NCBI RefSeq assembly: GCF_024707485.1
Contig: NZ_CP102602.1
Location: 682,001-746,000, forward strand
Origin: Thermococcus thermotolerans
GTDB taxonomy: Archaea; Methanobacteriota_B; Thermococci; Thermococcales; Thermococcaceae
Length of the DNA stretch: 64,000 bases
Direction: 5' to 3'
Under the pieces are notes generated by a model. The model made no database searches. It was not told the origin of the DNA and worked only from the letters and a program-made list of their open reading frames with translations. Shown here in pieces: positions 51,790 to 60,025 of the stretch (positions are counted from its first letter, which is position 1; each line of letters begins with the position of its first letter). The position numbers were made by a program, and so were the translations under genes.

Positions 51790-51966
51790 ATGAAATACAG
51801 CGAGCTGGTGCTCATTCTCTACACGGCCCTTGTGGCAGTGGTGACGCTGGCGGTTGCATGGAAGGGATACACGAGCAGCATAGCAAACGTGGGAGGCGGG
51901 GGGATAATATTCTTCATAGTGCTCGCACTGGTGATGCCTTTCATCGAGAGAAAGGTGAATGGTTAG
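51790..51966 (+). CDS. Small two-helix membrane protein (58 aa)
   Basis: A 58-aa frame, ATG 51790 to TAG 51964-51966, begins MKYSELVLILYTALVAVVTL and has a second hydrophobic helix (GGGGIIFFIVLALVMPF) separated by a short polar loop rich in Gly and Ser; it ends with ERKVNG. It has a TATA box and ribosome site. Size and two-helix layout are like the protein at 17416, but sequences differ. It overlaps the convergent radical SAM gene by 3-4 nt. Function unknown. Confidence 0.72.
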   Translation: MKYSELVLILYTALVAVVTLAVAWKGYTSSIANVGGGGIIFFIVLALVMPFIERKVNG

Positions 51967-53222
51967 ATCGGCGTGCCGATGTAGATACCGTGCCTAGTGC
52001 GGACTATTCTTACTTTTATCCTGTCCCCCACTTCCGCATCGGTGTTTATGACCTCTATGAGCCGGTTTCTGGCCTTTGCCAGCATCTCACCCCTTATTCT
52101 CCCCGGGAGAACGACCTCCGCCTTGACGATTTCGCCCGGACGGAAGGCTAAAGGAATGAACTCGCGCTTTTCCATTCCAAAGTGCTTTGGCTTCAGAACG
52201 AGGGGCTTCATTCCAGTCTTCTCCTCAAGTTTTCTGAGCCAGGCGTAGAACTCCTTGAACGGGACGAGCTTAGCTATCGTGGGATTCCTACCGAACTTGT
52301 ATGGGATGTAGTTCTGGAAACCCAGGGCCGGCCAGCGCTTTCCCGCGCCTATCTTCCTTGCAAACTCTATGAAGGCCTCGGCCTCATCGTCGTTGATTCC
52401 AAATATTATGACCGGAGCGATGAGCACGTCGATTCCAGCGTTTACCAGTGCCTCCGCCATGTCGAGGACATGCTCCAGGTCGTAGTTTTTCATTCCCATG
52501 AGCATCCTAGCCTTGTCTGGATCTAGTGAGTGGAGGGATAGGTTCACCCTATCCAGACCGGCCTCAGCCAGCTCCTCAATGAGTCTGTCGTTCAGCAACG
52601 TGCCGTTGCTCTGCATGGAGATTACAGAGACGTTCGGGTGCTCGTGGAGGGCCTGCACCAGTTCGACGCGGAAGGGATAGATCAGCGGCTCCCCCTGGCC
52701 GTCGAGGTGGGCTTCCAGGCCTTTTCCCTTTATCCTCGCGACCTCGTCGAACCACTTCATCAGGTAGTCTATATCCACAACGTAGTCGAGCTTCCTTGTC
52801 CTGGAATATGGCCCCTCGTCAACGGAGCAGAAGACGCAACTGAGGTTGCAGCCGCTGACACCACGAACCTGTATAAGATTCGTGCCCCTATCGATCAGTC
52901 CAAAAGCGTTGTAGCCGAGAAGGGGGACGTCCATACCCTCATGGATGTAGAGAACCTTCCTGCCGGTGTAGCGGTTTTTGAGAAGGGCGCCGAGGTTGTT
53001 CTGGATATAGATTGCGATGTACTTTTCCACATCAGGATAGTCGGTATCAATTACCATAGCCCCGTCTCTAACCGTTATCTCAGGTGATACGCGGTACTTC
53101 CGTTTAATAACTCTGGAGAGTTCTCCTTTTTTAAAGTCCGCGTAGAGGGTCTCACGCCATATAAGTCTAATGTTCTCACCGGCATCCTCGAAACGTGTGT
53201 GGGGTAACCTGACCTCGATCAT
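51963..53222 (-). CDS. Radical SAM protein with C-terminal TRAM domain
   Basis: A 419-aa radical SAM enzyme of the archaeal COG2100 type. The cluster motif is CNLSCVFC (in VRGVSGCNLSCVFCSVDEG, about 128), followed by EAHLDGQGEPLIYP and SVISMQSNGTLL typical of the SAM-binding barrel, and a C-terminal TRAM RNA-binding domain (about 360-419, AEVVLPGRIRGEMLAKARNR, VGDRIKVRIVR). The TRAM domain suggests an RNA substrate. The start 53222 has no ribosome site, and a reverse-strand TATA-like ttttaaaatc lies about 25 nt upstream, so the mRNA is probably leaderless. Confidence 0.87.
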   Translation of the reverse strand: MIEVRLPHTRFEDAGENIRLIWRETLYADFKKGELSRVIKRKYRVSPEITVRDGAMVIDTDYPDVEKYIAIYIQNNLGALLKNRYTGRKVLYIHEGMDVPLLGYNAFGLIDRGTNLIQVRGVSGCNLSCVFCSVDEGPYSRTRKLDYVVDIDYLMKWFDEVARIKGKGLEAHLDGQGEPLIYPFRVELVQALHEHPNVSVISMQSNGTLLNDRLIEELAEAGLDRVNLSLHSLDPDKARMLMGMKNYDLEHVLDMAEALVNAGIDVLIAPVIIFGINDDEAEAFIEFARKIGAGKRWPALGFQNYIPYKFGRNPTIAKLVPFKEFYAWLRKLEEKTGMKPLVLKPKHFGMEKREFIPLAFRPGEIVKAEVVLPGRIRGEMLAKARNRLIEVINTDAEVGDRIKVRIVRTRHGIYIGTPI

Positions 53223-53411
53223 ATTTGCGGGTTTAGCGGAGATTTTAAAAATCCGCCGATGGATAAAAAATCCGCCCATCAGTGGGGCGTCCATGCCCAC
53301 TCCCGCCCAAAGATTTTTAAGGAGAGACCTTTTGGAGTCATGCGGGCATGGAAACATTTTAATATTATTGAATTAAACAGTCTAGTGATGGACTAGTGTG
53401 GGTGATAGGTA

Positions 53412-53912
53412 ATGTGGGGAAAGATCGAGCATTACTTTGACGAGTATCCCGTGAGGAAGCAGATCGCCAAGACGCTCCTCAAGTACGGCCTCAGGGTTTC
53501 CGATGATATGAAGATCAAGGCAGGGGATATAGAGGTTCCCTACACGAAGATCGCGAAGGCCCTTGATGTCGACAGAAGGGTTGTTAAGGAAACCGTGGGA
53601 ATGATACTCAAGATACCCGAGCTGAAGGAGATCTACGTAAACCTTGAACCGACCGTTCACATGAAGTATGTCGGCAGGCACGTTGGCTACGGCGTCATAG
53701 AGATCGAGCCGGAGCCGAGGGCGATAGGCATACTTGCAAAGATCGCCCAGAAGATAGCCGAGAGGGACATCAACATAATCCAGGTGGTCGCAGAGGATCC
53801 GGAGCTTTATCCGGAGGCAACGCTCACCATAATCACGGAGAAACCAATTCCGGGCGACCTCATCAACGAGCTCTCCAAGCTTGAGGGAGTCAAGAGGATA
53901 TCCATCTACTGA
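53412..53912 (+). CDS. ACT-domain protein, predicted amino-acid-responsive regulator
   Basis: A 166-aa protein. The first about 85 residues contain a helix-turn-helix-like region (VPYTKIAKALDVDRRVVKETVGMIL); the C-terminal about 75 form an ACT domain (YGVIEIEPEPRAIGILAKIAQKIAERDINIIQVVAED). This is the COG2061 type, predicted to sense amino acids and regulate homoserine metabolism or transcription. It has GGGTGATAGG before the ATG. The gap that follows carries the mbx promoter. Confidence 0.82.
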   Translation: MWGKIEHYFDEYPVRKQIAKTLLKYGLRVSDDMKIKAGDIEVPYTKIAKALDVDRRVVKETVGMILKIPELKEIYVNLEPTVHMKYVGRHVGYGVIEIEPEPRAIGILAKIAQKIAERDINIIQVVAEDPELYPEATLTIITEKPIPGDLINELSKLEGVKRISIY

Positions 53913-54054
53913 CCCGCCTCTTCTTTTGATTGAAATTTCCCTCAATTTTTCACACTCACTGTAACCAAATTTGGGAACTCCCTGACTCCTCTCAAGCTAT
54001 GCGCCATGAGGAACCCTTTTTAACATTAGAGAACAAACCTGGTGCCTCTATTTT

Positions 54055-54071
54055 AACCAAACGTTTTAAAC
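54055..54071 (+). promoter_or_regulatory. SurR-type operator upstream of the mbx promoter
   Basis: AAC-caaac-GTT-tta-AAC (54055-54071) is the exact reverse complement form of the SurR consensus GTTn3AACn5GTT. It ends about 20 bp before the mbx TATA box (gtttataagc, about 54092-54101). Confidence 0.72.
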
Positions 54072-54091
54072 CTTTGTTCTTCGTAGGTAAC

Positions 54092-54114
54092 GTTTATAAG
54101 CAATTGTTTTAAAC
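54092..54114 (+). promoter_or_regulatory. mbx TATA box followed by a SurR-type core site
   Basis: The TATA box gtttataagc (about 54092-54101) is followed five bases on by GTTttaAAC (54106-54114), a full SurR core, with near matches to the flanking half-sites on both sides. The site lies between TATA and the predicted transcription start near 54120, a position suited to repression. Confidence 0.62.
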
Positions 54115-54176
54115 CAAAAATTAGCTTCGCTTAACTCTGTAAGGAGCACTTCCATCAACCTGTGGAGGGTTGCTGA

Positions 54177-54683
54177 ATGGGAGAAGCAAGCAAGATAAGC
54201 CGCTACCTGTACACGGTTATCGTACTGTTCCTGATATGGCTGTTTCTAACGGCCAGTTTGGATCCACAGGAGCTAGGATTTGGCCTGCTGCTAGCACTCA
54301 TCGTCGGTGCATTCACCTACGAGATATTCACCACCAACGGCCTCGCAAACCTCAACCCCAAGAGGATCGCCTACGCAATAGCTTACATCCCGTACTTTCT
54401 GTGGGCCATGATAATGGCAAACCTCGACGTCGCATACAGGGTTCTGCACCCCAAGAGGCCCATAAATCCGGGAATCGTCGAGTGCAGAACCGTTCTCAAG
54501 AGCGACGTCGGAAAGCTCAGCCTCGCCAACTCAATCACCCTGACGCCGGGAACCATAACCCTCGACGTCGACGGGGACAGGTACTTCATACACTGGATAG
54601 ACGTCAAGGATTCGAGCGTTGAGGGTGCATCTAAGAACATAACCGAGCCCTTTGAAAAGTTCCTGAGGGTGATCTTCGGATGA
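54177..54683 (+). CDS. mbxA: Mbx subunit A (MnhE/MrpE-like)
   Basis: A 168-aa membrane protein like the Na+/H+ antiporter subunit MrpE: two to three N-terminal helices (YLYTVIVLFLIWLFLTAS, FGLLLALIVGAFTYEIF, YIPYFLWAMIMANLDVAYRVL) and a soluble tail with LANSITLTPGTITLDVDGD. It begins the 13-gene operon for the membrane-bound sulfane reductase, which passes electrons from ferredoxin to polysulfide and pumps ions through its Mrp half. It overlaps mbxB by 4 nt. Confidence 0.93.
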   Translation: MGEASKISRYLYTVIVLFLIWLFLTASLDPQELGFGLLLALIVGAFTYEIFTTNGLANLNPKRIAYAIAYIPYFLWAMIMANLDVAYRVLHPKRPINPGIVECRTVLKSDVGKLSLANSITLTPGTITLDVDGDRYFIHWIDVKDSSVEGASKNITEPFEKFLRVIFG

Positions 54684-54934
54684 TAGGGATAAACGTTTAT
54701 CTCGCGCTTATAGCCATAGCGACGCTTCTCAGCATGTACAGGGTCTTCAGGGGACCGACCACCGTTGATAGGCTTGTTGCGGTCGACATCATGACGACCA
54801 TCACCACGGGCCTCATGGTTCTCTTTGCGCTGTACTACGGGAGAATGATATTCCTCGACGTTGCGCTCGTTTACGCGATACTCGCCTTCGGTGGGGTCAT
54901 AGCCTTCGCGCGCTACATGGAGGGAGGCCTATGA
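54680..54934 (+). CDS. mbxB: Mbx subunit B (MnhF/MrpF-like)
   Basis: An 84-aa protein with three membrane helices and the MrpF signature YRVFRGPTTVDRLVAVDIM. It is a small structural subunit of the ion-translocating module. It overlaps both neighbours by 4 nt (ATGA), so translation is coupled. Confidence 0.93.
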   Translation: MIGINVYLALIAIATLLSMYRVFRGPTTVDRLVAVDIMTTITTGLMVLFALYYGRMIFLDVALVYAILAFGGVIAFARYMEGGL

Positions 54935-55347
54935 ACGCGCTCACCGCTATTGGAGAAATTCTGGTCCTCCTTGGAACGTTCTTCTACATACTCTCATCAC
55001 TGGGCCTCATCAGAATGCCGGACGTCTACAACAGGATGCAGACTGCCACCAAGAGCGCCACCTTGGGTTCGCTCGGCGTTATTATCGGTGTCGGCATCTG
55101 GGCCCTTGGAACTGACTTCGGAAGCATTCCTTGGCTCACGAAGACCATAGTTATAGCCGTCTTCCTCCTGCTCACGAACCCGATAAGCGCCCACGCGCTC
55201 ATAAGGGCGGCCTACAAGAGCGGCATACCTCTCTGGGAGGGCAGTGTTGTTGACAGATACAGGGAGCACCTGGAGGCAAAGGAAAAGGAGGCCGGCTCAC
55301 CCGAGAACCCCGATGAGACCCCCATAAAGGAGGGTGGTGTGGAATGA
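54931..55347 (+). CDS. mbxC: Mbx subunit C (MnhG/MrpG-like)
   Basis: A 138-aa protein with three helices and the MrpG signature LLGTFFYILSSLGLIRMPDVYNRMQTATKSATLG; the C-terminal about 35 residues are a charged tail (KEKEAGSPENPDETPIKEGG) longer than in simple MrpG proteins. It overlaps mbxB and mbxD by 4 nt each. Confidence 0.93.
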   Translation: MNALTAIGEILVLLGTFFYILSSLGLIRMPDVYNRMQTATKSATLGSLGVIIGVGIWALGTDFGSIPWLTKTIVIAVFLLLTNPISAHALIRAAYKSGIPLWEGSVVDRYREHLEAKEKEAGSPENPDETPIKEGGVE

Positions 55348-55628
55348 ACGGTATAACATTCATCGAGTACCTCATAGTTGGCATAATGGTAATCTCCGCA
55401 ATACTTGCGGTCGAATGGAGGGACCTGCTAGCGGCCGCTGTTGGGATGGCGGCAGTAAGCCTGTTCGCATCGCTGCTGTTCTTCATGCTGCAGGCACCGG
55501 ACGTTGCAATGACCGAGGCTGCCATAGGCGCGGCGCTCAGTGCGGCGGTGTTCATCTTCGCCATCAAGAGAACCCAGCGCTTCGAGACAGAGGAGGAAGA
55601 AAAGCCCGGCTGGTGGGTGAGGTGGTGA
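55344..55628 (+). CDS. mbxD: Mbx subunit D (MbhD/DUF4040-like)
   Basis: A 94-aa protein with three helices, corresponding to the MbhD-type part of MrpA: LLAAAVGMAAVSLFASLLFFMLQAPDVAMTEAAIGAALSAAVFI. The conserved PDVAMTEA segment carries a Glu that, in the MBH structure, lies on the proton or sodium path. The tail is acidic. It overlaps mbxC by 4 nt; mbxF begins 2 nt after its stop. Confidence 0.92.
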   Translation: MNGITFIEYLIVGIMVISAILAVEWRDLLAAAVGMAAVSLFASLLFFMLQAPDVAMTEAAIGAALSAAVFIFAIKRTQRFETEEEEKPGWWVRW

Positions 55629-55630
55629 AA

Positions 55631-56338
55631 ATGATGAAGCGCCTCCTTGCAATAATCCTGCTTCTCATCGTGGGTTACTGGCTCGCCCAGGGTCTGGCCG
55701 GTGTCCCCTTCGGCCAGGACAAGATGCTCGTTGGACAGTACTACCTCGACAATGTAAAGCAGCAGACCGGAGCAGTTAACGCGGTAACGGCCGTTGTTGT
55801 CAACTACCGTGGTTTTGATACACTCGGTGAGGTCACCGTCCTGTTCATCGCATCAACCGGTGTCGGGGCACTCCTCTGGAAGAGAAAGAAGAAGAGGAGC
55901 GCGAAAACTGAGGGCTCGATAGTCCTCACAACCGGAACGAGGCTTCTGGTGCCATTTGTGATGCTCTTCGGCGCATACATCTTTATCCACGGACACCTCA
56001 CACCGGGTGGAGGATTCCCCGGCGGAGCCACCATAGCCACGGCCTTCCTGCTGCTCTACCTGGCGTTCATAACCTACGAGATACCCCACAGGGGCTTCGA
56101 GAAGACCGAGGGACTAGCAGGAATGGGCTACGTCCTCGTCGGCCTCATTGGACTCGCGATAGGCGGCTACTTCCTCTTCGACTGGATATGGCAGACTTGG
56201 AACTTCGGCACCGGGAACATCGGGCGGCTGCTTAGCGGCGGCTTCATACCGATAATCTACACCATAATCGGAATCAAGGTCGGCACGGAGCTCAGCGGGA
56301 TCATCGACGGCATGATAAAGGAGGAGGTGAGCGAATGA
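55631..56338 (+). CDS. mbxF: Mbx subunit F, fused MbhE- and MnhB-like domains
   Basis: A 235-aa protein. The first about 80 residues match MbhE (QTGAVNAVTAVVVNYRGFDTLGEVTVLFIASTGVGAL, the MrpA tail), and the rest is MnhB-like (LVPFVMLFGAYIFIHGHLTPGGGFPGGATIATAFLLLYL). In the hydrogenase Mbh these are two genes, E and F; here they are one, as expected for Mbx operons. ATG 55631 follows GAGGTGGTG; a second ATG at 55634 is possible. Seven or eight membrane helices are predicted. Confidence 0.92.
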   Translation: MMKRLLAIILLLIVGYWLAQGLAGVPFGQDKMLVGQYYLDNVKQQTGAVNAVTAVVVNYRGFDTLGEVTVLFIASTGVGALLWKRKKKRSAKTEGSIVLTTGTRLLVPFVMLFGAYIFIHGHLTPGGGFPGGATIATAFLLLYLAFITYEIPHRGFEKTEGLAGMGYVLVGLIGLAIGGYFLFDWIWQTWNFGTGNIGRLLSGGFIPIIYTIIGIKVGTELSGIIDGMIKEEVSE

Positions 56339-56679
56339 TCAGCGTCTACTACTTCGGGGCCATAGCCCTGGTTCTGATAGGTCTCTACGCCATCCTCGTC
56401 AAGAAGAACCTGCTTAAGATACTCATTGGACTCAGCATAATGGAAACCGGGGTCAACCTTCTCCTCATCAGCATCGGCTACGTCTCCGGAAGGAGCGCAC
56501 CTATACTGAGCGAGGGGATAGGCCCAAACCAGGCCGTTGATCCGATTCCGCAGGCGCTGGTTCTTACGGCGATAGTTATCGGTGTCGCAACCACGGCCAT
56601 GGCCCTTAGCGTTGCCATGCTGATCTACGAGAAGTACGGAACACTCAACATTGAGGAGATAAGGAGGTTGAGAGGATGA
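56335..56679 (+). CDS. mbxG: Mbx subunit G (MnhC/NuoK-like)
   Basis: A 114-aa three-helix protein of the MrpC/NuoK type: GLYAILVKKNLLKILIGLSIMETGVNLLLISIGYVSG, with the conserved membrane Glu, and IPQALVLTAIVIGVATTAMALSVAMLIYEKYGTL. It overlaps mbxF and mbxH by 4 nt. Confidence 0.94.
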   Translation: MISVYYFGAIALVLIGLYAILVKKNLLKILIGLSIMETGVNLLLISIGYVSGRSAPILSEGIGPNQAVDPIPQALVLTAIVIGVATTAMALSVAMLIYEKYGTLNIEEIRRLRG

Positions 56680-58163
56680 ACGGGCAGTATGCCGCTCTGC
56701 TCATAGCCGTGCCCCTCATCAGCGCGTTCTTCGTGCCCCTGCTGAAGGGCGCTGGGAAGAACGCCATCAAGTACTTCCTCATAGCAGTCACGGCACTTCA
56801 GACGGGAATAGCCGCGCTGGTCTTCCAGCAGGTCTACACCACCGGCCAGCCGATAATCGTCATGGCCGGAGGCTGGAAGCCGCCCGTTGGAATCAACCTG
56901 TACTTCGGCCACTTCGCGGCGCTCTTCGTGCTGATAGTGGCGGTCGTCAGCTTCCTGATGGCCATTTTCAGCCTTGAGTCAATCAAGGTCGAACCGATAG
57001 ACAAGTACGCCATGCTGTTCCTGCTCCTCATGCTCGGTGCAACGGGCATGATAGCGACTGGAGACATCTTCAACCTCTTCGTCTTCATGGAAATAACCGC
57101 AATCAGCGCCTACGCACTAACAGCCTACAACAAGACCGGCGAAGCCGCGGAGGCTTCAATGAAGTACATAGTCCTCGGTGGAATAGGCTCAAGCTTCTTC
57201 CTCATAGGCGTGGCCCTTATCTACGGCTCCCTTGGAACCCTCAACATGGCCCAGATAGCCCAGCTGGCTGCAACAATGAACCCGACCGTTGCACAGGTGG
57301 GGCTGGCGCTGATCATCTTTGGACTGGCAGTTGAGGCCGAGATATTCCCGCTCAACGCATGGGCGCCCGATGCATACCAAGCCGCACCGCACCCGATAAC
57401 CGCAATGTTCTCCGCCTTCGTCGTCAAGGCTGGCCTCTACGCGATGGCGAGGCTGCTGTACCTCATGCAGGACGTCGGAAGCTGGAACTCTGTCCTCAGA
57501 CTTCTCGTTGTGCTGGCAACCCTCACGGTTATCGTTGCCGAGCTTGCCGCGCTCAGGCAGAGGAACGTCAAGAGGATGATAGCCTACTCCAGTATCGCCC
57601 AGATCGGTCTCATTGCACTCGCCTTTGCCCTCGGTACCCAGAGCGGCGTTGATGCCGGAGTCTTCCACATGGTCAACCACGCCATTGTGAAGGCCATGCT
57701 CTTCCTCGCTGTGGGCTACGTTGCGATGAGCCTTGGAGGGGCGGAGATTGAAAACTTCAAGGGACTGGGCAGAAGAATGCCCCTCATGGCCTTCGCGATA
57801 TCCGTCGGCGCCATAGCCACCGTCGGAATACCGCTCTTCAACATATTCTGGAGTAAGGTCAGAATAATCCTCGCAACACTGCAGGTTGGCTATACCTGGG
57901 CGGCAGTGCTTGTACTGGCGGCGAGCGTCGTGGAGGCGGTTTATTACTTCAGACTGCTCCACGTCATGTGGTTCGAAGGGAACGGTGAGAAGATAAACGA
58001 GAACCTGGCAGTGGGCCTCATGGTGCTCTTCCTTGCGGCCCTGGTTGTCGTCATAGGCATCTACCCGGACTACGTATGGAGCCTTGCCCAGAGGGCGGGA
58101 AGCGACATCTTCAACGTGGCTGACTACATCAAGAACGTTCCACTTATGGGGGTGGGAGCATGA
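56676..58163 (+). CDS. mbxH: Mbx subunit H (MnhD/NuoN-like ion pump subunit)
   Basis: A 495-aa antiporter-like subunit with about 14 helices. Conserved functional residues are visible: the helix 5 Glu in FNLFVFMEITAISAYAL, the helix 7 Lys region MFSAFVVKAGLYAMARL, the broken helix with His in GVFHMVNHAIVKAMLFLAVGYV, and LRQRNVKRMIAYSSIAQIGL. It forms one of two ion-translocating subunits of Mbx. It overlaps mbxH' by 4 nt. Confidence 0.94.
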   Translation: MNGQYAALLIAVPLISAFFVPLLKGAGKNAIKYFLIAVTALQTGIAALVFQQVYTTGQPIIVMAGGWKPPVGINLYFGHFAALFVLIVAVVSFLMAIFSLESIKVEPIDKYAMLFLLLMLGATGMIATGDIFNLFVFMEITAISAYALTAYNKTGEAAEASMKYIVLGGIGSSFFLIGVALIYGSLGTLNMAQIAQLAATMNPTVAQVGLALIIFGLAVEAEIFPLNAWAPDAYQAAPHPITAMFSAFVVKAGLYAMARLLYLMQDVGSWNSVLRLLVVLATLTVIVAELAALRQRNVKRMIAYSSIAQIGLIALAFALGTQSGVDAGVFHMVNHAIVKAMLFLAVGYVAMSLGGAEIENFKGLGRRMPLMAFAISVGAIATVGIPLFNIFWSKVRIILATLQVGYTWAAVLVLAASVVEAVYYFRLLHVMWFEGNGEKINENLAVGLMVLFLAALVVVIGIYPDYVWSLAQRAGSDIFNVADYIKNVPLMGVGA

Positions 58164-60022
58164 TTAACGAGCTCTTAATCATCATTTTCGCGCCCCTCAT
58201 AGCGGGGGTCATAGCGTGGGCGCTCGACATAAAAGGGGTAAGGGAAGCATTGGGTGTAATAGGCGCAGCGATACCACTCGCCTACCTCATTAAGCTCTAT
58301 CCCACCGTTATGGGCGGCGAGACCATCCAGTACGACATCACATTTGGCGGCTTTACCTTCAATTTTGTCCTCGCTCCAATGGGACTGGTATTCGCCATGA
58401 TTGCAGGAGTAGTCGGTCTGGCCGCGGTGCTCGGCATGGCCTCAACCGCAAGGAGCAGCTACGAGTGGCTCTTCGCCCTCATGAGCCTCACCGGTGTCTT
58501 TGGGATATTCCTGTCCTACGACCTGCTGGCGTTCTTCATATTCTGGGAGGTCATGACCTTCGGAAGCTTCATGATGGTGCTCAAGTACAACAAATCCGCC
58601 TCGCTCAAGTACTTCATCCTGAGCGTCATAGGCGCCTACGCCATGCTGATAGCGATAGGCATCATCTACGCCAGAGTGGGCTCCTTCAGCTTCATCAAGG
58701 TTTACAACGCCTTCGCCCAGGACGCTGCCCTCGGCATGGTCGGTGGAGAAACCCTGTTCAGCAGGGGCGATATGGCGGCCATATTTGGCCTCTTCCTGGT
58801 GGCCTTCGGCGTCAAGGCGGGAACCTTCCCGCTCCACGTCTGGGCGCCAGACGCTTACAGCGAGACCAACCAGAGCTACACCGCAATGTTCAGCGGTGTC
58901 CTCAGCAAGACCGGGGTCTACGGCTTTATACTCCTCTACATGCTGATGGGCTACAGACTCATGGCGGAGTTCGGAACATTCAGGAGCGTTCCCTCATTCG
59001 GCTATATAATTGCCTTCCTCGGAGGTCTGACGATAATCGTGGGCGGTCTTCTTGCAGCTTTGCAAGAGGACATCAGAAAGCTCTTCGCGTACTCCAGTAT
59101 AAGCCAGATAGGCTACATCCTCGTTGCCATCGGCGTCGGCAGTGCCCTCAGCATCGAGGCAGGTATATACCACGCTATAAGCCACGCCCTCTTCAAGGGA
59201 CTGTTCTTCCTCATCGTGGCGACGATAATATACCGCACCGGCAAGACCGAGTTCAAGGACATGGGCGGTCTGGCTGAGAAGATGCCGTTCACATTCGCCA
59301 TGGCCTTTGTCGCAATCCTCAGCCTGGCAGGAATACCGCCCCTCGTCGGCTTCGCCAGCAAGTGGCTGATATTCGAGTCAGTCATAAGCCAGAACATGCC
59401 CATACTGGGTGGCATGGTGTTCTTCGGAAGTGCGATAGGCTTCGTCTACCTCATCAGGTTCACCTACGCCGTCTGGTTCGGACAGAGGCCGACTGACCTC
59501 GACGACGTTAAGGATGCTCCCCTACCGCTGGCGATAGGCATGGGCATACTGGCTTTACTCAACGTGGTCTTCGGCATCGCCCCGGGTCTCGTCGCGGGAG
59601 AGCTCAACAAGATAATAGGCAAAGATGTCATCGGTGGAACCATCTGGGAGCTTGACATCGGCGTCGGCAAGTACAACGGACTTCTCATCACAATCTGGCT
59701 CGTAATCGGCCTGCTGGTGGCGGCAATAATATACTTCCTCGGCGCGAGGGTCAGGAGGGTTCCGGTCACCGACACCTACCAGTCAGGAAACCCGGTCACC
59801 ATGGACTACAACCTCACCATAAGGAGGAACTTCTTCCTGCCGCTCAAAGAGGCCCTGTCCTTCTGGCTCAGGATAAGCTTCGACAAGCTCTATAAGGATA
59901 TTGGAAAGACCGCTGAGGACTTCGCCGAGACCATGAAAAACTACGTCTACAATGGAAACGTTCAGAGCTATGCTTGGTATCTGGCCATAATACTCCTTAT
60001 ACTGGCAATGTGGGGGGTGTGA
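58160..60022 (+). CDS. mbxH': Mbx subunit H' (second antiporter-like subunit, NuoL-like)
   Basis: A 620-aa paralogue of MbxH with a C-terminal extension. The core shows DLLAFFIFWEVMTFGSFMMVL, MFSGVLSKTGVYGFILLYM, DIRKLFAYSSISQIGYILVAIG and GIYHAISHALFKGLFFLIVATII. The extra region (about 500-620) carries an amphipathic stretch and last helix, like the lateral arm of NuoL. Having two such subunits separates Mbx from the hydrogenase Mbh, which has one. mbxM begins 3 nt after its stop. Confidence 0.94.
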   Translation: MINELLIIIFAPLIAGVIAWALDIKGVREALGVIGAAIPLAYLIKLYPTVMGGETIQYDITFGGFTFNFVLAPMGLVFAMIAGVVGLAAVLGMASTARSSYEWLFALMSLTGVFGIFLSYDLLAFFIFWEVMTFGSFMMVLKYNKSASLKYFILSVIGAYAMLIAIGIIYARVGSFSFIKVYNAFAQDAALGMVGGETLFSRGDMAAIFGLFLVAFGVKAGTFPLHVWAPDAYSETNQSYTAMFSGVLSKTGVYGFILLYMLMGYRLMAEFGTFRSVPSFGYIIAFLGGLTIIVGGLLAALQEDIRKLFAYSSISQIGYILVAIGVGSALSIEAGIYHAISHALFKGLFFLIVATIIYRTGKTEFKDMGGLAEKMPFTFAMAFVAILSLAGIPPLVGFASKWLIFESVISQNMPILGGMVFFGSAIGFVYLIRFTYAVWFGQRPTDLDDVKDAPLPLAIGMGILALLNVVFGIAPGLVAGELNKIIGKDVIGGTIWELDIGVGKYNGLLITIWLVIGLLVAAIIYFLGARVRRVPVTDTYQSGNPVTMDYNLTIRRNFFLPLKEALSFWLRISFDKLYKDIGKTAEDFAETMKNYVYNGNVQSYAWYLAIILLILAMWGV

Positions 60023-60025
60023 AGG

